A DNA stretch of 64,000 nucleotides from Knufia peltigerae (taxonomy: Eukaryota; Ascomycota; Eurotiomycetes; Chaetothyriales; Trichomeriaceae), in the NCBI GenBank assembly GCA_030247855.1, contig JAPDRN010000030.1:124001-188000 (forward strand), read 5' to 3'. The notes below the pieces were generated by a model. It searched no databases. It was not told where the DNA came from and saw only the letters and a program-made list of their open reading frames with translations. The stretch's first letter is position 1; every line of letters begins with the position of its first letter. Positions 24,205 through 34,406 of the stretch are shown here, piece by piece. The translations under genes were made by a program, and so were the position numbers.

Positions 24205-25056
24205 ATGACCAAAGAATCGGCGGCAACGCCATCAAACCCTACAAATCTTCCCGCGCGCTATGAGGTTCGAAGGCTGACAGAAAAGCACATCCCGTGGGCT
24301 TGTGCGATTGTCTTTCACTCCATGCTGTACCACTCCCCTATATGGCCGAATGTCTACCCGGACGACATTTTCGGTCGACTGGGACGATGCTGGGAAACTG
24401 GTGACTACCTGATCCGCCACCAGATTGAGTCGGGCCACAGCTTCGGCGTCTTTGATCTCGACTACGAGTTCAAGCGCAAGGATTCTGCACCGGAAGGCAA
24501 GCTTCATTGGGACTTTACGGGACCTGCGCTCGCCGATGAGCAATTGATCGACGGGATGGACTTCCCCCTTGTCAGCGTCGCACTGGCATACGACCGCGTG
24601 AATGCCCTCGACGAGGCACAGATGGGGCCCTTGATTGGCTGCCTTCCTCTCGTGGGCTTTATCTACCACGTTCTCGAAGAGAGGGATCCCCGCCATGGTA
24701 GCTGGATCCCGACACAACCTAAACAGGTCCTGTCTCGCAATGCCACCGCAACTCGCCATGATGCATCGCGGAGAGGTCTTATGAGAAACCTCGCCGAGTT
24801 CCTCATGAGATATGCAGCCGAGGAAGGGTTCAAGGCTGTTCAGATCGAATGCTTTGCGGACTCGGTTCACAAGGTGTGGATGAACCCCCCGGCTCCCTTT
24901 CAAGCCAATCTGATCTCGGAACTGAACACCGGTGACCACTTCGAGTATAAAGAAATCGACGGCAAGGTCGTTTCTGTATGCATGTTCAAAGAAGTGAAGC
25001 AATATTGCTCCACGGTCGTCGTTGACCTAAAGCCAACCGAGACGGCTAGATCGTAG
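24205..25056 (+). CDS. Fungal GNAT-like (N-acetyltransferase-fold) protein, function unknown
   Basis: Single exon of 283 residues with ATG at 24205. The layout fits an acetyltransferase-like fold: an N-terminal strand and helix (YEVRRLTEKHIPWACAIV), a central strand, and a C-terminal helix-strand pair (GLMRNLAEFLMRYAAEEGFK then AVQIECFA), where basic residues before the long helix (TATRHDASRRGLMRNL) could take the place of the acetyl-CoA pyrophosphate loop. The usual Q/RxxGxG/A signature is not clear, so catalysis is uncertain. No signal peptide or membrane segment. It shares a divergent promoter with the sugar-porter-type transporter and lies near the monooxygenase gene. Confidence 0.55.
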   Translation: MTKESAATPSNPTNLPARYEVRRLTEKHIPWACAIVFHSMLYHSPIWPNVYPDDIFGRLGRCWETGDYLIRHQIESGHSFGVFDLDYEFKRKDSAPEGKLHWDFTGPALADEQLIDGMDFPLVSVALAYDRVNALDEAQMGPLIGCLPLVGFIYHVLEERDPRHGSWIPTQPKQVLSRNATATRHDASRRGLMRNLAEFLMRYAAEEGFKAVQIECFADSVHKVWMNPPAPFQANLISELNTGDHFEYKEIDGKVVSVCMFKEVKQYCSTVVVDLKPTETARS

Positions 25057-25220
25057 ACTGATGCGACTTCCGAAATCTGGGCTTTGCCGGGGACACGAAT
25101 CTAACGATATTCTGGGGGTCACAATAAGGACATTCTTGGAGAATATAATAAAAGGAATTTTAACTATGACATACTACTTCTGCCGGTTTGTCTTTCTGCT
25201 ACAATCATGCAACCGTCGAC

Positions 25221-27135
25221 TCATTTCTTGACTTTCTCGAAGCCAACAAAATCTGGAAGCGTAGCTCGGATTTCGGCGTGATATGCAGGGATGCCACCAG
25301 CCCAGTTGGTCTGTTCAAAAGCTTTGTCTGGCTTACTTCCACCCATGTAGGTCGACTTGGTAGTCGGGAACAGGCTGATGTCCGACAACGCGTTGATTTT
25401 CTTCTTGTACTCGGCCTGCGCGTCGGCTTTGGGATTGATGTACTTGAGACCCTGGCGTTCGACCTGCTTGATTGCATCTACAATCCACCGACCTTGGACC
25501 TCGACCGTGGTTGGGCCGTTACTCAAAAGAGTCGGACCTCTGTAGTCTGTTAGTAACCTTTTTGTCGGATCAAGCCAATGTGCCCGCTGAGTCAACAAGG
25601 CATCGTAGGGTATCTTACTGAGGACCGTAAAGATGGAACATATTAGGATAACCGCTGATAGTTGTACCCAGATAGGTGTAAGCAGCTTTCTTCCACTCAT
25701 CCTGGAGTAAGTCGCCGTTGATGTTGCGGAGACCCATGGCCGTCATTCCACCTAGTGAATGCAGTCAGCTAAAAACTGAACAACTCGTTGCGATGGTGTC
25801 CACTTACCAGTCACGATATCAAATCCGGTGGCGATGCAGATGACGTCGAACTCATGCTCGGTACCGTCTTTGAGTTTGATACCTTTCTCGGTGAATTGAG
25901 AGATGGGGTTGTTCTTGATGTCGACTAGTTCAACGTTTTCGCGATTGAACTGTTCATAATAATTGAGTTCGAGGCAAGGACGCTTGACACCAAAGGGGTG
26001 GGGTGGCTCCAACGGTGCGACGAGGTCTCGAATCCTAGGATCACCAACTCGATAGCGAACATTCTTGGCCCAGAAGTTGTACGCCTCACGATTGGCTTTT
26101 GGGTCGAACAGGTAGTCTTTGTAGTTTCCCAGCCAGAATCGGAAGCCACCATCGGTCCAGAGCTTGCGGTAGAAGGCCTCTCTCTCGGCTGGTGTATCTT
26201 CGAAAGTGCCTTTCTCCGAAAAAGTATACAAAAATCCGCCGAAACATTTCTCACGAAGGCTGAAAAGCTCCGGGTACATAGGCTTTTGTTCGTTTTGCTC
26301 CTGCGCAGTAAGGGCTCTCTTCCTCATCGGCACGGCTAGGTTGGGAGTTCGTTGGAAAACCTTCAGATGCCCGACGTTGGGACCCCATTTCTGAACGATC
26401 TGAACTCCCGATGCTCCAGTACCAATGACGCAGCATTTCTTGTTCGAGACGTCAATGTTAAGGTCAGGCCAGAACGAGGAATGATGGCAGATGCCTTGGA
26501 ACTTGTCAATTCCAATGAACTCATCGGGGATGTAGCGTTTTGCTGCGAAGCCAGCAGCAACGACCATGTACTTTGCCTTGGCAGTGCGTCCATCAGCAGT
26601 CTTGACGTGCCAACGGCCTTCGCCAGTCTGGAATTGTGCATCTACGACAACACTGTCAAAGGCAGTATGGCTTTTGATGTCCAAGACCTTGTCACAGTGG
26701 TCAAAGTATGCTCTAAGATCTTCATAAGTTGGGTAGTTGGATGGCCAGGTCCAGTCTTTGTATGTCTCTGGGATTGACAATTGGTACTCAGGGATCTTGC
26801 CCCTTGACATCAGTCACCAGTACATGGGCATGCAGTGGGGTGGGACAAACCTCGGAATCCACCATTGCTCCAGGCTATATTGACGTTAGTCTTGATAGAT
26901 CCAGATGCGATCAGTGGAGTCATACGTAGCAATTCCAGCGCCACGTCCCTCCTAGGTCGTTGCCGGCTTCGTAGATGACGGTATTGAAGCCAGCCTTCCT
27001 CAATTCGTAGAAGCAGAATACTCCGCCAAAACCTCCACCCACAACAAGTGCGTCAACCTCCAAATTATCAGCATACGGGCCTGTCTTGGCCCTTCTGCGT
27101 CCATATTCTCGCAGTTCTGTCTTGATGGGAGGCAT
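25221..27135 (-). CDS. Baeyer-Villiger-type flavin monooxygenase
   Basis: FAD- and NADPH-dependent monooxygenase of the cyclohexanone monooxygenase group, which inserts oxygen next to a ketone to give an ester or lactone. Five exons: 27135-26926, 26874-26851, 26795-25808, 25751-25619 and 25539-25221; 557 residues. FAD Rossmann motif GGGFGG at 33-38, the GTWRWNCYPGAMVDSE flavin-side block assembled across intron 1, the Baeyer-Villiger fingerprint F177-x-G-xxx-H-xxx-WP188 (FQGICHHSSFWP), the NADPH motif GTGASG at 203-208, and the C-terminal ATGFD and GPQGPTLLSNGP blocks. Exon 2 is only 24 nt. The ATG at 27135 is the first in frame. The substrate is not predictable; cyclic ketones, steroids or polyketides are all possible. 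The next gene on the same strand is a Zn2Cys6 regulator. Confidence 0.92.
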
Positions 27136-28136
27136 ATTGAAGGTCAACTTTTGCTCGTCAAAGGGAGGTGAAGTCAAACTCTGCAGAAATTGCCATCAAC
27201 GGCGATGCAGAATTCCAGGTCATTTTGTACCATTCCCATTATCGCATCGACTTCTGAGCATGGAGTGCATTACCCCAGACTTTCTCCTCGGTATGCGGAA
27301 CAGACCAGCTCTAGAACACGGATCCGACGGGCGCTGGGATTTGCAGCGAGAGGTCTTCCGCACCTAGGCAGGCCATCAACAGAACTTCAGTATCGGCGGT
27401 ACAGATGGAAGAAGAATAGCCCATCCCTAGCAGCCCGCAGCTGGATAGTCATGCAAAAAACAAGGTTGTCGTCTTCCCCCTCTCTCTCCTCTCATTTCTC
27501 CGCTTCAGTTGCGGAACCGCCAGATATACGGCGACGACATCATCCCTGCCCGCAGCACGCGATGCAAGTATTGGGGAAAAAGGCATCCTTACCTCTTGAT
27601 TGCATTGGTGGACTTGCGAGCACGCACACAGGTTTGTTTCATGATGATAGCGAGCAGCAAAATGCGATTGAGGCGCACCACGTTACCAGTTTGCGGGTAT
27701 AGATCATTCATCCTCATGAGGTCATACTTGTCCGCACTCACACTCACTTTACTTCTGCAACCATGCAGGTCAGATGTAGGTGGTATAGGGCAGGGTTGAC
27801 ATGTCTCATGGTTACACAGGGTTGGTCTCTATCGATAACCTGACAGACGCAGTACGGGGAAAGGTCAAAGATATGCCAAGATTGCTTCATGGATCTTTTG
27901 CACCACCGTACATATTACTGCGGACCATAAATTCGCTAGACGTATATATCGAATGACATGCGGCATGCTTGACGTATGGAGCTTCATCGCGCTGGCTATT
28001 GATATGATTTTTTTGATCATTACGCCATGTCCTGTTTTATTACCATTTTGTCCTAAGATTGTTTGTCGTGCTTGCTATATTCGCTCTAGCCGCCACCAAT
28101 GTTTTGTAACACCCAGATCGCGGCAAGGGCCAGTTC
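27136..28136. other. Promoter of the monooxygenase and 3' region of the regulator gene
   Basis: 1 kb separates the monooxygenase start from the Zn2Cys6 gene's stop on the same strand. No credible coding frame. Confidence 0.5.
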
Positions 28137-30968
28137 TCACGCGTTTCGCAAACAGTCTTTCAAAAATTTCGCCGCCAGGAACGCCATATCTGATTTGTTT
28201 GCCAGGTTGAGCAGTCCCTCAATACAATAGCTGCATCTCGTCCTCAGCTGATACCGTTCATCATCTTCGTTGGACCAAAGCTTATCGGTCCACTGATCCC
28301 AAGACATCAAATAACGGATGAAAATGTAGCCGGCTCTGCTGAAGGATTGAATCAATACCACTGTCCAAGGTTCTGACAACAAAGCAACCTGGTTGACAGG
28401 GTACGAGAATTCTCGTGCCTTTGGAAACGATAGAGAAGGCCCATGAAGAGAGCATCGACATAACTCGGATACAGTGATTGCGTTACTCCTCCTCATACTG
28501 TTCGAAAAGTCCGATGTCCTTCTTATGTTCCGCTGAAATGTTTGGCTCAGACCTGCCTGGTCCATTTCTTCCACCGCATCAGCGAGTAACATTGCACCCA
28601 GGTGCCAATGCCCTGCGAGAACAATATACCAGGACTGGATGCGAGGTGGAAGGTCGTGGTGGTTGGCGATGCAATACGAAATGAATTTCCCGTACGTGTC
28701 GTTCCAGAAAGCATACACGCCCAGTGCTTCGTCGACTGCGAGTTCTAGATCTTCACTAGTTGCTCGTCTTGACATTAGTTTTTGGATGCGACCGACTTTG
28801 CGGAACAGCAGAACTTTGACGGGTGCTGCATCACACAAAATGGTTGATGCCTCCCCAAGACTGAAATAAAATTGACCCTGATCACCACATTGGAAATATC
28901 GAGATCTTGACTTTTCAAGAAATAACGTTCCCCACAGATCGCTTGACATGCTTTCGCGCCGTGTTTCTGAGAGTGAATCGGGAGTCCAGCCATCCAAATC
29001 AAAGGTCTTTGCTGAGTTCTGCTTTGTACCTTGCGATTTCTGTGCGTTTCCGGAATCGCAGGCATCCCAGGGGTCGGAGGATTCAATTTTACTGTCTTCA
29101 TCCGAGACCACGAGAGGGCGTTGCAACATCGCAGAGGAAATGGTGTCGAACATTATTGCGAGCCAAGACAAGAGCTTGAAGGTTTCACGATGTTCTTCCG
29201 TTGGAATAGGAGTCGAATCAGTGGTCTGTACAAGATTGAACGACCTCGAATTGCGCGAACTTCTGCCTTGTAAGGACTGTCGCCGCTGGCGCCGTTCCCA
29301 TGTCCAGCGAGAAGCTATCAGTTGCCTCAGGGCAGCCTCGAGGTATATTGGCGGGCCATCGGCATTGATGATGTCTTGGAGTACTTGCCATCTAGACTCG
29401 ATGTCTTCTTTGCCTGAAAGTGGCCCGTACTCGCTGAAAAGGTCGCGGTCGATATCGGCCTCGCTTCCATTGAGGCGCGACCTCCAATTCGAATTTTGTA
29501 TCCAGTCTTCAAGCTTGAGTGGCTTTTGGGTCAAGGAGAAGATGATATTCGCGAAAGCGACACGGTACGACTGGACGCCCGCTGCGTTCTGCAGTGCTTG
29601 ACGTGCCTGGTACCACAACGTTTCTTGAACAGACCTTCCAAATTCGTCAGCAGCTGGCAAATGCATGTCTTCGTGTACATTCGACATTGATCCTGTTGAT
29701 GAGCTATAGTTTCTCATATCACCCCTCGGTCCAGCTTGCGCCCACTGCACTCCGAAAGCCATGACGGCTGCATGCAATGCCTTACCCGCCAGTGAACTGT
29801 CGGTCTTGCTCAACCCCTTCCCTGGAATGCTGTTTAAAAAGCGATCCAGGCTGCAAACTCGAGCATATATTCTGTTCGACCACTGCGGGCCCCATATGGC
29901 AGAGTAGTTGTTCCCTGTATGGAGTTGGCTATCAGGTTTTTGTGAAAGGGTATAAGGACAATTTCTCTCTGTTAGCCAGCAAGACAAAGCGTTTTCGAAA
30001 CTGTCATGGTACACATGCAACCAGTTCTGCGCTAGCAACCACCGGTTTGTACCAGAAACCAAACTTTCTCCAGACAGTATAGATGGCGAAACATGGGTTT
30101 CAAAAGTACTACATGCTGGAGCTGTAAATGGCTCTGTTGAAGGGAAGAGTAATCCATCGCCCTGTGGCATTGGAAAGCTGATATCCCCAAAGCTTGAGGT
30201 GTCCTGTGTCCAACCGAGATCGGAAAATTCGAGGCCATCATCTGTCGAGGTCCCTCCGCTCATGAGATTCTCGATGCCTGTGTTGTCGATATGCCAATCA
30301 GATCCTGACCCACAAGAGCCCAATTCTTGATTACGCCAGGTTGGGTCTTGTTGTCCCGTACGGTCTCCATGCCAGCCAGAATCTCCCAAGGCCTCGTTCG
30401 CGATCGGGTTGAAGTCCCAACTCTGTGTCTGTTGGTCAAACTTCGACCCGGCTTGACTCCTCCGGGTGTCTGAAGGATTTGCTAATTGAGGAGTATCAGT
30501 CTGGAACATGACTTGATCTCTCGACAAATGGGCAGTGCTGCGATGCTGCTGCTGCTGCTGCTGCTGCTGCTTTTTCTTGACTCCATCGGCTGCTTTGTAT
30601 GATGGTATATCCTGGAGCCATGAGAATGTGCAATCCCGACCACTTTTTTGGCAATTGCTACACTTGGCGGCGGAACCTTGTTGTCTCTCTTCGCGGTTCA
30701 CAGACTTTGCGTACGAGGATTGCTGTTTCCGACCGTCCATGAGGACAGTCCCAACGGTATGGGCAGCATCGCAAGCTCGCTTTGCTTTTCGACATTGATC
30801 ACAACTGCTGTGCTGCTTACGGCGAACCCTTCTGATAACGACATTTCGGTGTTCCATGTTGGGGTTTAGTAAACGGGTTCGGGGATCAATCATCACACTC
30901 GCAAAGTCCTCAGAAGAAGATGCCACTTGGTCCGGCAGAATTTCAGCCCAACATCGGCGATTCTCCAT
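28137..30968 (-). CDS. Zn2Cys6 fungal-specific transcription factor with expanded zinc-cluster loop
   Basis: Nuclear binuclear-zinc-cluster regulator, single exon of 943 residues. Zinc ligands are C56, C59, C66, C103, C106 and C113: CDQCRKAKRAC then CSNCQKSGRDCTFSWL. The C3-C4 loop is 36 residues where 5-12 is usual, but both halves are well formed. Basic residues precede the cluster (RRVRRKQHSS). Eight Gln follow at about residue 133. The C-terminal 600 residues have the helical fungal-specific regulatory region, with family-like blocks ALQNAAGVQSYRVAFANIIF and KSDMAFLAAKFLKDCLRNA. The ATG at 30968 is the first in frame; the frame upstream begins at TTG. Position next to the monooxygenase and transporter makes a local regulatory role plausible, which is inference. 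Confidence 0.88.
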   Translation of the reverse strand: MENRRCWAEILPDQVASSSEDFASVMIDPRTRLLNPNMEHRNVVIRRVRRKQHSSCDQCRKAKRACDAAHTVGTVLMDGRKQQSSYAKSVNREERQQGSAAKCSNCQKSGRDCTFSWLQDIPSYKAADGVKKKQQQQQQQQHRSTAHLSRDQVMFQTDTPQLANPSDTRRSQAGSKFDQQTQSWDFNPIANEALGDSGWHGDRTGQQDPTWRNQELGSCGSGSDWHIDNTGIENLMSGGTSTDDGLEFSDLGWTQDTSSFGDISFPMPQGDGLLFPSTEPFTAPACSTFETHVSPSILSGESLVSGTNRWLLAQNWLHVYHDSFENALSCWLTERNCPYTLSQKPDSQLHTGNNYSAIWGPQWSNRIYARVCSLDRFLNSIPGKGLSKTDSSLAGKALHAAVMAFGVQWAQAGPRGDMRNYSSSTGSMSNVHEDMHLPAADEFGRSVQETLWYQARQALQNAAGVQSYRVAFANIIFSLTQKPLKLEDWIQNSNWRSRLNGSEADIDRDLFSEYGPLSGKEDIESRWQVLQDIINADGPPIYLEAALRQLIASRWTWERRQRRQSLQGRSSRNSRSFNLVQTTDSTPIPTEEHRETFKLLSWLAIMFDTISSAMLQRPLVVSDEDSKIESSDPWDACDSGNAQKSQGTKQNSAKTFDLDGWTPDSLSETRRESMSSDLWGTLFLEKSRSRYFQCGDQGQFYFSLGEASTILCDAAPVKVLLFRKVGRIQKLMSRRATSEDLELAVDEALGVYAFWNDTYGKFISYCIANHHDLPPRIQSWYIVLAGHWHLGAMLLADAVEEMDQAGLSQTFQRNIRRTSDFSNSMRRSNAITVSELCRCSLHGPSLSFPKAREFSYPVNQVALLSEPWTVVLIQSFSRAGYIFIRYLMSWDQWTDKLWSNEDDERYQLRTRCSYCIEGLLNLANKSDMAFLAAKFLKDCLRNA
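30546..30569 (-). repeat. (CAG)8 trinucleotide repeat inside the Zn2Cys6 gene
   Basis: Eight perfect CTG units on the + strand, read as eight Gln codons in the regulator after a Lys run. Such tracts commonly vary in length between strains. Confidence 0.9.
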
Positions 30969-33900
30969 CGCCGCCCCGTAAGCACAACTCGCATCCTGCT
31001 CCGCTGGCAACCGACCCCGCAACAAGGAGAAAAAGGAACGCGGGGGAAGGGATCCTTTCTATATCAGGCCTTACCGAGTGAGGCATTCTCTTACCATCAT
31101 CGAAGATCGTTGCTTGGGCTTGTCGCGATATACTCCGCAACTGCATACCTCTGTCGGGATCGGTAAGCCTGAAAATTGTGTCTTGCTTGCGGTCTACTCT
31201 TGAAGTATTCTAGCATCACCAACTAGGAAGGGACTTTCCCTCGATCCGGGTTTGATCGACATTTCTCAACAAGCCCATCAAACAGCTCAATGTGATCAAA
31301 ATCTTGTTAGTTATTTGAACACAAGAGGGTGTGTTCCGGAGTTTGATGCACCATGCGAATAGTGACCTTGATGCATTGAATGTCTCTGTTATATCCAATG
31401 GTACCTGGAGAAGAGTTAGCTTTTGTCCGGCGCACGGGACTTCGCCGCCTCTATGACTTTCTTCTTCGAGGATACATCTGTCAGCCTATCGACCATCATT
31501 TTTTTCAATGGAAGCTTGGTATTGTGCTTCGGACACCAAGGACGGGGTGCGATCTTGGCTTCAGGTTTCACCGGGTCATCATCTACACTTTTGTTATCTG
31601 ACAAGGCTGGCTTTATCTAGACAAACCCTTTGCAGAAACTAACCTAGGACTTGTGTCCATAAGCTGACCAGCTGTTCAGCTGTCCATCTATCGGTGCCCA
31701 TACTAGTCATCGTTGCCTTAAACGGTAAGTTCCGAAGTAGCAAAGGGGAGCGAGCGGTGAGGCCCATGGTCAGCCCCTTGCAAGGCTGAGAATCGGCGCA
31801 CACTATCACGGAGGTCATCTCTGCATGGTATCGCCCCATTTCAGTCAGGCTGCAGTTTAGTTGCAGTGAATGAGACCTGGCGTCAGCCACACTCAATGTT
31901 CTCACTTCTCAACAATCCTTCTACGAATGTCGGAACAGAGTTGAAACACAAACCTATGCCTAATCATACCTGCTCGAGAACCCAATTGTCCCTGCTGAGC
32001 ACAGGTAGAGTCGGCCAAGTTTGCCCCAGAGTTCCCCCTGCAAGACGATAGAGACCACATCTTCAACAGTAGGCGAACTTTGCTCCCTCGAAGTACGACT
32101 AGGGACAGGAAAGGTCGGATCTATAGATTTGCTCGAAGACACCATTTTCTCCAGACTCCTACCGACTACACATTCTGACTTTTATTCGTTGGATGATTCA
32201 TACGAGTGGTGCCACCAAAAGCAGGAATCGAACCACTCAAAAGCCCACGATCTGCAGGCGACGTGAATGGGTGGAATGGTGGGTGCATAACCACCCTGGT
32301 CAGAAATTCCTTTTGGCGGAATGAATCAAATTACCGCTATTGTGATTTTGGCGGTGCCCCCGAGTGACTTTTGGCAATTCCTACAAAAGGACCCAGAGTG
32401 TGCGTGCACGGCTCCTCGGGCAGAAACGACCAGGTTCAGTTTGAGGTGGACTAAAGACGTTGTGTCTATCAGGAAACTGTACGTACATTGCGACCCACAC
32501 TGTCGCTTCGTCCCAGCACCATCCGTACTCCGTATGTCGATATCGGGCGTTCGGTGACCGGGGGGCCATCACCTCGAGAGGGCAGCGAAGCAGGTGCTAG
32601 GCAAAGTGGTCACTACCTTGCATTATCGGCATGAGGTGGTGTCGACCCGCCAGGATGCAAGGGAGTTATCCTTGGTGCGCGTCCAACACGGTGGAGGCAT
32701 GTGCTCTCAGCCTAATTGAACCCTGGGTGAGCCCTCTCGCGCCATGTGTGTCAGGCTCTGTGCAGGTGGGAGGCGCACACTGTTGATGCGTCACCGAATT
32801 CTCAACACAAGTGGGCATCCATGCCCTCCTAGCACCAGCCCATTACCTTTTTAAAGATGTTGTCGATGATGATGAGTCCTCTATACGAGTGGCTTGCAAC
32901 AAGGTTGTCTTCTTACTCCGTACGTGTCCCTGATCCAGACACCTTGGAAAAGCAAAAGAAAAAAAACAGGGAAGAAGGTCGGGGCCTGTATTTACTGTTC
33001 TTTTGTTTCTGTTTATACTTTGCTTTTTCAAAAAAAGAAAAAAAAAAGAAAAGAAGAACCACTCTAGAGCTCATGAATTGGAGCCTCTTCTGTTAAAGTA
33101 TTGATTTTGTCACAAAGTCTTTCAGGTGACGGGTCCTGATTTGAAAGAACCCTGGAGTACCATCTCTTAGGAATGAATAGCAAATCGCCTACCAGAGAGG
33201 TTGATCACTTCTGTTCTTTGTTCACACCACACCGGTTTCGTAGTTTACCAAGCTGAGATGGTTACTTTCCCGTACCCGTGCCGTACCAGGGAAGTCTACA
33301 AGCATCACCCATGCTGCAACTTGCATATCCGTGAAACGGGAATTTTTGATCGGTTCAAGAACATGTCACTGTTAGAGCCTTCACCGCCCCTTTGAGTACC
33401 TGCCCACAGACCCTGGTCTACAAAAAAAACCGGAAAGAAAAAGCAAAGCAAAATGTTGCATGAATCCGAATCGGCACATGGGGGCCAGGGAAACGCGCAC
33501 CCAACGCTCCGTACCTTGCATTTTGGCGTTACGGATGGGAAAAAAAGGGGACAACGTGAATTAAAAAAAGGCGAGGCCAGCAAGCGAAGCAATATTAGGC
33601 GAAGAGGAAGGACACTCGTCAAGGAGGCTTCGGATGGAGGGGGGGGGTGATCAATCACCCTTTCCCACCACTCAAACTACTGTACAGAGGGATGGAGGGA
33701 GACCAGGATGTCCCTACTTGTAAGTTGTTACCGAGTATAACCAAATCACCAAATTGCCAAGTCGAGGAGATGATGCAGCAGCTCTACTCACTCACTCCCT
33801 TGGTAGATGCAGGTGTCGTCGATGGTCAATGGCAACCACCATCTCCATACCAGGCCAAACTTCACCCAAAACCCGGTGACCTCTGAGCGTGCTGTACACA

Positions 33901-34406
33901 CCTATCAGAGCATCTTGCTCCCTTCTCACACCTCACATCGTCACGACCTTTACTCGGTACCATTTGCGCCGTGGATAACAACTCATCGGATTGGTTTGCC
34001 TTGATAGTGGCAGCGACGGCGCTGACACCCGCTCAAGCTCAAGTCCTCAGCAGGCGACGACAAAATTTCGCACCACTGCCAACATGACCCAACACGAGCG
34101 AGGATGGAGCAAGTCCCACGTCAAGTCCTATTTGCTGCATAACCGCTTTCACCATTCCTTGTCATCCATTTTTTTGGTCCCAGTCCCTCCCAAATAAAAC
34201 CATTCTGAAAACCACTACTTTTTTGGGTGCATCAAGGAAACAAAAACCCAGTAGATTCGATCCTCCCAATCGAGGTTTTGATGAGGTCAACATCCAGGTC
34301 ATTTCCTCAAATACAAGTTAGAAGTGTGTTGTTAGACGCCATTGTAGAAGAAGTCCGTAGTAAGAAGAAGATGTGTCCATGTGTGTGGGACTCGTCAAGA
34401 GCCGTT
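30969..34406. other. Gene-poor tract (3.4 kb)
   Basis: Promoter of the Zn2Cys6 gene and 3' region of the Gbp2-like gene. Short frames only. Contains a tRNA-like element (32212-32319), a copy of TACTCCGTAC at 32914 and A-rich runs near 33030. Confidence 0.55.
32212..32319 (-). other. tRNA-like element with B-box, probably degenerate
   Basis: On the minus strand the ends CCGCCAAAAG and CTTTTGGTGG pair over 10 bp (one G-T), enclosing a perfect pol III B-box GGTTCGATTCC (32234-32224) placed at the right distance from the 3' end. However, the T-stem is mostly unpaired, no proper A-box or anticodon arm can be drawn, so a working tRNA is unlikely. Confidence 0.25.

Noticed and set aside
31416..31604. 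Hydrophilic 62-codon minus-strand frame
   Set aside because: No ATG until well inside and no exon partners; could be chance.
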